Below the pieces are notes generated by a model that ran no database searches, was not told where the DNA came from, and was given only the letters and a program-made list of their open reading frames with translations. The translations under genes and the position numbers were made by a program. A stretch of 64,000 bases of DNA from the NCBI RefSeq assembly GCF_028769735.1, contig NC_088170.1, positions 45,862,585-45,926,584 of the forward strand. The letters are read 5' to 3'. The stretch comes from Zonotrichia leucophrys gambelii (Eukaryota; Chordata; Aves; Passeriformes; Passerellidae). The stretch's first letter is position 1; every line of letters begins with the position of its first letter. Positions 61,501 through 64,000 of the stretch are shown piece after piece.

Positions 61501-63087
61501 TTTGGTGCAAAATAGTTTGCAGTTATCACTGTTTTGAATTTCAGAATTGTATCCTCGGTTTTTACAGAAGGATTTTGTGAAATCGAGCTGCAGCTGTAGT
61601 TGGGGCTAATGGAGTCACTTCTTTAGTTACAGCAATAAAGTCTGTTTATTTTTTTCATTTCCCTTTGCTGCAATCTGAGTGTTGACTTGCAAGTTAAATA
61701 GATATTTTGCTTTGTAAAGCCTTTTACCTCCAGACAAGTCCAGCAATTAAGAGTGAGCTGGCAAATGGGCTCATGTGAGTTGCGTAGAATAAAGACCAGA
61801 ACTATACAACTTTTGGTGATTTTTCTGCATCCTTTGAATCCTAGCTGCTGTCTCCAACAGCAAGCCCAAACAAGGACAAATGCTGTCTTTAAAATGTGCT
61901 GCCTGAAGCATTTCATTCTGCAGTTTTGAAACTGCAGTTTAGGAATATTTCAGGCTGTATTGCAGCAGGGAGCTAGCCAAGGTGGATGTCATGCAGAGAC
62001 ATAATGGTGATTGTGATGTATTGAGAGAGTCCAAGGAATGAGCCTGAAGTAGGTTAGAGAGCACAGCTTGTTGAAATAGCTGACAAGGCTGTGAAATACA
62101 AAACAGATACAGTCTTTTGGAAAAACACAGTCTTGACAAAGATTTCCTAGTTGTGAAGCACTACCAGGCAAGAAAGTCCTGGCAGCAAATCTGAGGATAC
62201 ATGGAGGGGCAGTGTCAGAATAAGGCACCTGGGTGTTTTCTTTAAATAAAAAAACTAGCATCCCAGACCTATTTTTTTGAAAATACATGCTTCCTACAAC
62301 AGCACTGACCTTGTGTTGCTGTCATGCATACAGCTATTCACCCATCATCTGACTGGTAGTTTTAAGTGAAGGAGCTTCTCTTTCTCTCAGTAAGCAAAGA
62401 CCCCAAAGAGGAGTCTTTACCAAGACTGCAAGCTGTACCAGCTTCCCAGGAAGAGCTGTTTGTATGATCCCCAGTTTGTCACAATCTGAGGCTGAGACAA
62501 GGTTCAGGAGGTTGAAGATATACACTGGAAATGATGAAGGTCTTAATCCAGTTCCGTGTAATGCAACATCAGGAGTGCTTGTGGTGTGTGCCACAGCTTC
62601 TTACAGAAACTGCCAGGGCTGTGTCCTCTATCAGGAAAAAGCCCTCTAGGTTGCCTGCAAGTAGCTGTAGGATTGAGTTTGCCATTCCATAGGGTGTTAG
62701 GTGCTTACCCATAAACCTGCTCATTGATACCAGAGGCAAAGCTGAATCACAGGTAGAAACATTAAACTGATACATTTTATACAAAATTATTTAAATAGTT
62801 GCATAAGATCTCACCATGGACTGTATTTATTTCCATGTGCCATGTATATAAAGTTAAGATAATTTTACTGGAGCTTAGCTGGACACATATTGCCTTTGGA
62901 AAAACTTGGAATATCTTTGAGAACCCACACTCAAAACATACTAACATCTGGTTTGTGCCAGCAGCACATTTCAATTTTATATGTTCATTGTTACAAGTAA
63001 GGATAAATATGTATAATAAACTTATGTGTTGGAATGATTTTATGAATATGGTTTTGTCTGAATAACTATATCTGTTCCTTTTCATAG
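58507..63087 (+). other. ZNF277: ZNF277 intron 4
   Basis: This 4.6-kb GT-AG intron has a T/C-rich acceptor ending TTTTCATAG. It carries a sense-strand CR1 fragment (60.33-60.98 kb). The rest shows no recognisable gene or repeat by eye. Confidence 0.9.
60330..60980 (+). mobile_element. CR1 LINE 3' fragment, sense, in ZNF277 intron 4
   Basis: ORF2 C-terminal remnants (PLYSVLLRPHLQCWVQLRVLQ-like, interrupted by stops) run into the CR1 3' UTR (TTACCCAGAGAGGTTGT) and the GGTTGGACTCATTGCTCT tail. A typical 5'-truncated CR1 without coding capacity, in the same orientation as the host gene. Confidence 0.92.
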
Positions 63088-63179
63088 AGAGAAATTCTAG
63101 AACAGCAACAACAAGAGAGATATGACACAAATTTTCATAGTATGTGTATGTTCTGTGATCAAGAATTCACTGGAAACAG
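63088..63179 (+). CDS. ZNF277: ZNF277 coding exon 5 (start of second zinc finger)
   Basis: This 92-nt exon encodes residues 139-168: REILEQQQQERYDTNFH (139-155), SMCMFCDQEFTGN (156-168), then two bases of codon 169. Cys158 and Cys161 are the metal-binding cysteines of a second finger whose histidines lie in the next exon. The EILEQQQQER block is typical of ZNF277. The donor is AACAG|GTTTGT, weaker than the others in this gene (T at +3 and +4). The gene continues beyond the window. Confidence 0.94.
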
Positions 63180-64000
63180 GTTTGTTTATTGCCCTGTTTG
63201 CCTTTGTTTTATTTTTTGATACCTACTCAGCATCTTTGTTTATGTTTTCAATGTCATTGAACCAGTTAATGCATAATGGTAGGACTCAGAAGGTAGAATT
63301 AACTTTAAGGTATAGTTTACGTATTTCTTTCAATTGAAGTGGCATTTTAAATAGATTCTGTCTTACTTCTCAAACTTTTTTATTTATTCCAGTGCAATTA
63401 TTTCTACTACACAGTATGCTGGAGTTGGGAACAAACCATTTTAAAGAGAAACTTCTTTTTGCAACTGTTTTAGTGACAAGGACAGCTGTGTAAGCCAGTG
63501 TGATAGTTAAAAAAACTTTTCATCCAGTTGTATATTTTCTTGTTTAAAACTCACCTAACTAGTGTGAATTTGGATATCAAATGAAAAAGAGGAGAGGAAA
63601 ATTAGAGTGAGAACAGAGGGCTTTACAACATCAGTCAAGTGTGAGCAAGAATTGCACTGAAGTGCATGCTCCAAAGGAACTGTGTTTATTCAGAGTAAAT
63701 CAGTTTCAGTTGGGGAGGCCAAGTCTGTTTGCATGGGTAGTTCTGGTAATCTGGACAGATAGAAGCACCAGGGGTCATTTTCCTGCAGGTCATCCCAATG
63801 TTCTGTGAGTGTCCTTCTCTACTGCCTGGTGACAGTGGAGGAGCTTCATCCTCTGCTTCATCCTGCGTCTGACAGGCAGTGGGCATGATTGAAAATCATG
63901 CCTGGACCTGGTAAAAGCAAGTATCAACATTCAGATATTTCTTTAGTCCTCAAAAGCAGAAGCTGAGGCATATAGAGAGGTTGGGCACCTAAGGAATTTA
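63180..64000 (+). other. ZNF277: ZNF277 intron 5 (partial)
   Basis: This is the sequence after the exon 5 donor. I see no acceptor followed by the expected second-finger histidines before the right edge, so the intron extends beyond. No repeat was recognised. Confidence 0.85.

Larger units (their letters stand above)
36318..63179 (+). other. ZNF277: ZNF277 gene, coding exons 1-5 (3' part beyond the window)
   Basis: Five coding exons join with consistent phase: 36318-36360, 53291-53489, 56637-56725, 58424-58506 and 63088-63179, totalling 506 nt (168 codons plus 2 nt). All introns are GT-AG. The product is an atypical C2H2 zinc-finger protein of about 450 residues in vertebrates; only the N-terminal third or so is here, with one full finger and the start of a second. 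The family is reported to associate with Polycomb repressive complex 1 (BMI1) at the Ink4a/Arf locus and to bind ribosomal protein uS5 (RPS2); those are literature statements, not visible here. It shares a promoter with the divergent DOCK4. Confidence 0.93.

Overview
The window reads as nuclear DNA of a bird. It is AT-rich and intron-dominated, with one GC-rich CpG island near the middle, several CR1 LINE fragments (the dominant avian LINE) and one LTR-like repeat of a type common in neoavian and passerine genomes. The species cannot be named from sequence alone. The locus can: it is the head-to-head DOCK4 / ZNF277 pair (human 7q31.1 arrangement).

Layout: (1) 1-35905 is 5'-proximal intron 1 of DOCK4, on the minus strand. 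I found no DOCK4 exon 2 in it, so the intron extends past the left edge. It holds two CR1 fragments in inverted orientation (10.3-12.0 kb), an LTR-like element with an internal palindrome (15.6-16.7 kb), a tRNA-like sequence with an encoded CCA end (19.9 kb), a 55-bp near-perfect hairpin (20.5 kb), a CR1 tail (32.9 kb) and a possible recursive splice site (9.2 kb). (2) About 35.0-36.8 kb is a CpG island serving as a bidirectional promoter. DOCK4 coding exon 1 (35906-35942, minus) and ZNF277 coding exon 1 (36318-36360, plus) have start codons 375 bp apart. A TATA-like box and an initiator-like repeat sit at the expected spacing for DOCK4. (3) 36361-64000 is ZNF277, with coding exons 2-5 at 53291-53489, 56637-56725, 58424-58506 and 63088-63179. 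The splice sites and phases join into one open frame of 168 codons plus 2 bases; the rest of the gene lies beyond the right edge. Its introns hold a minisatellite, CR1 fragments and simple repeats.

Nearly all open frames in the window other than these exons are chance frames, CpG-island frames or repeat-derived frames. I found no CRISPR array, operon or prokaryotic feature, and nothing that amounts to a new multi-gene system. The items most worth a second look are the 55-bp hairpin, the palindrome inside the LTR-like repeat, the CCA-bearing tRNA-like sequence, and the architecture of the shared promoter.
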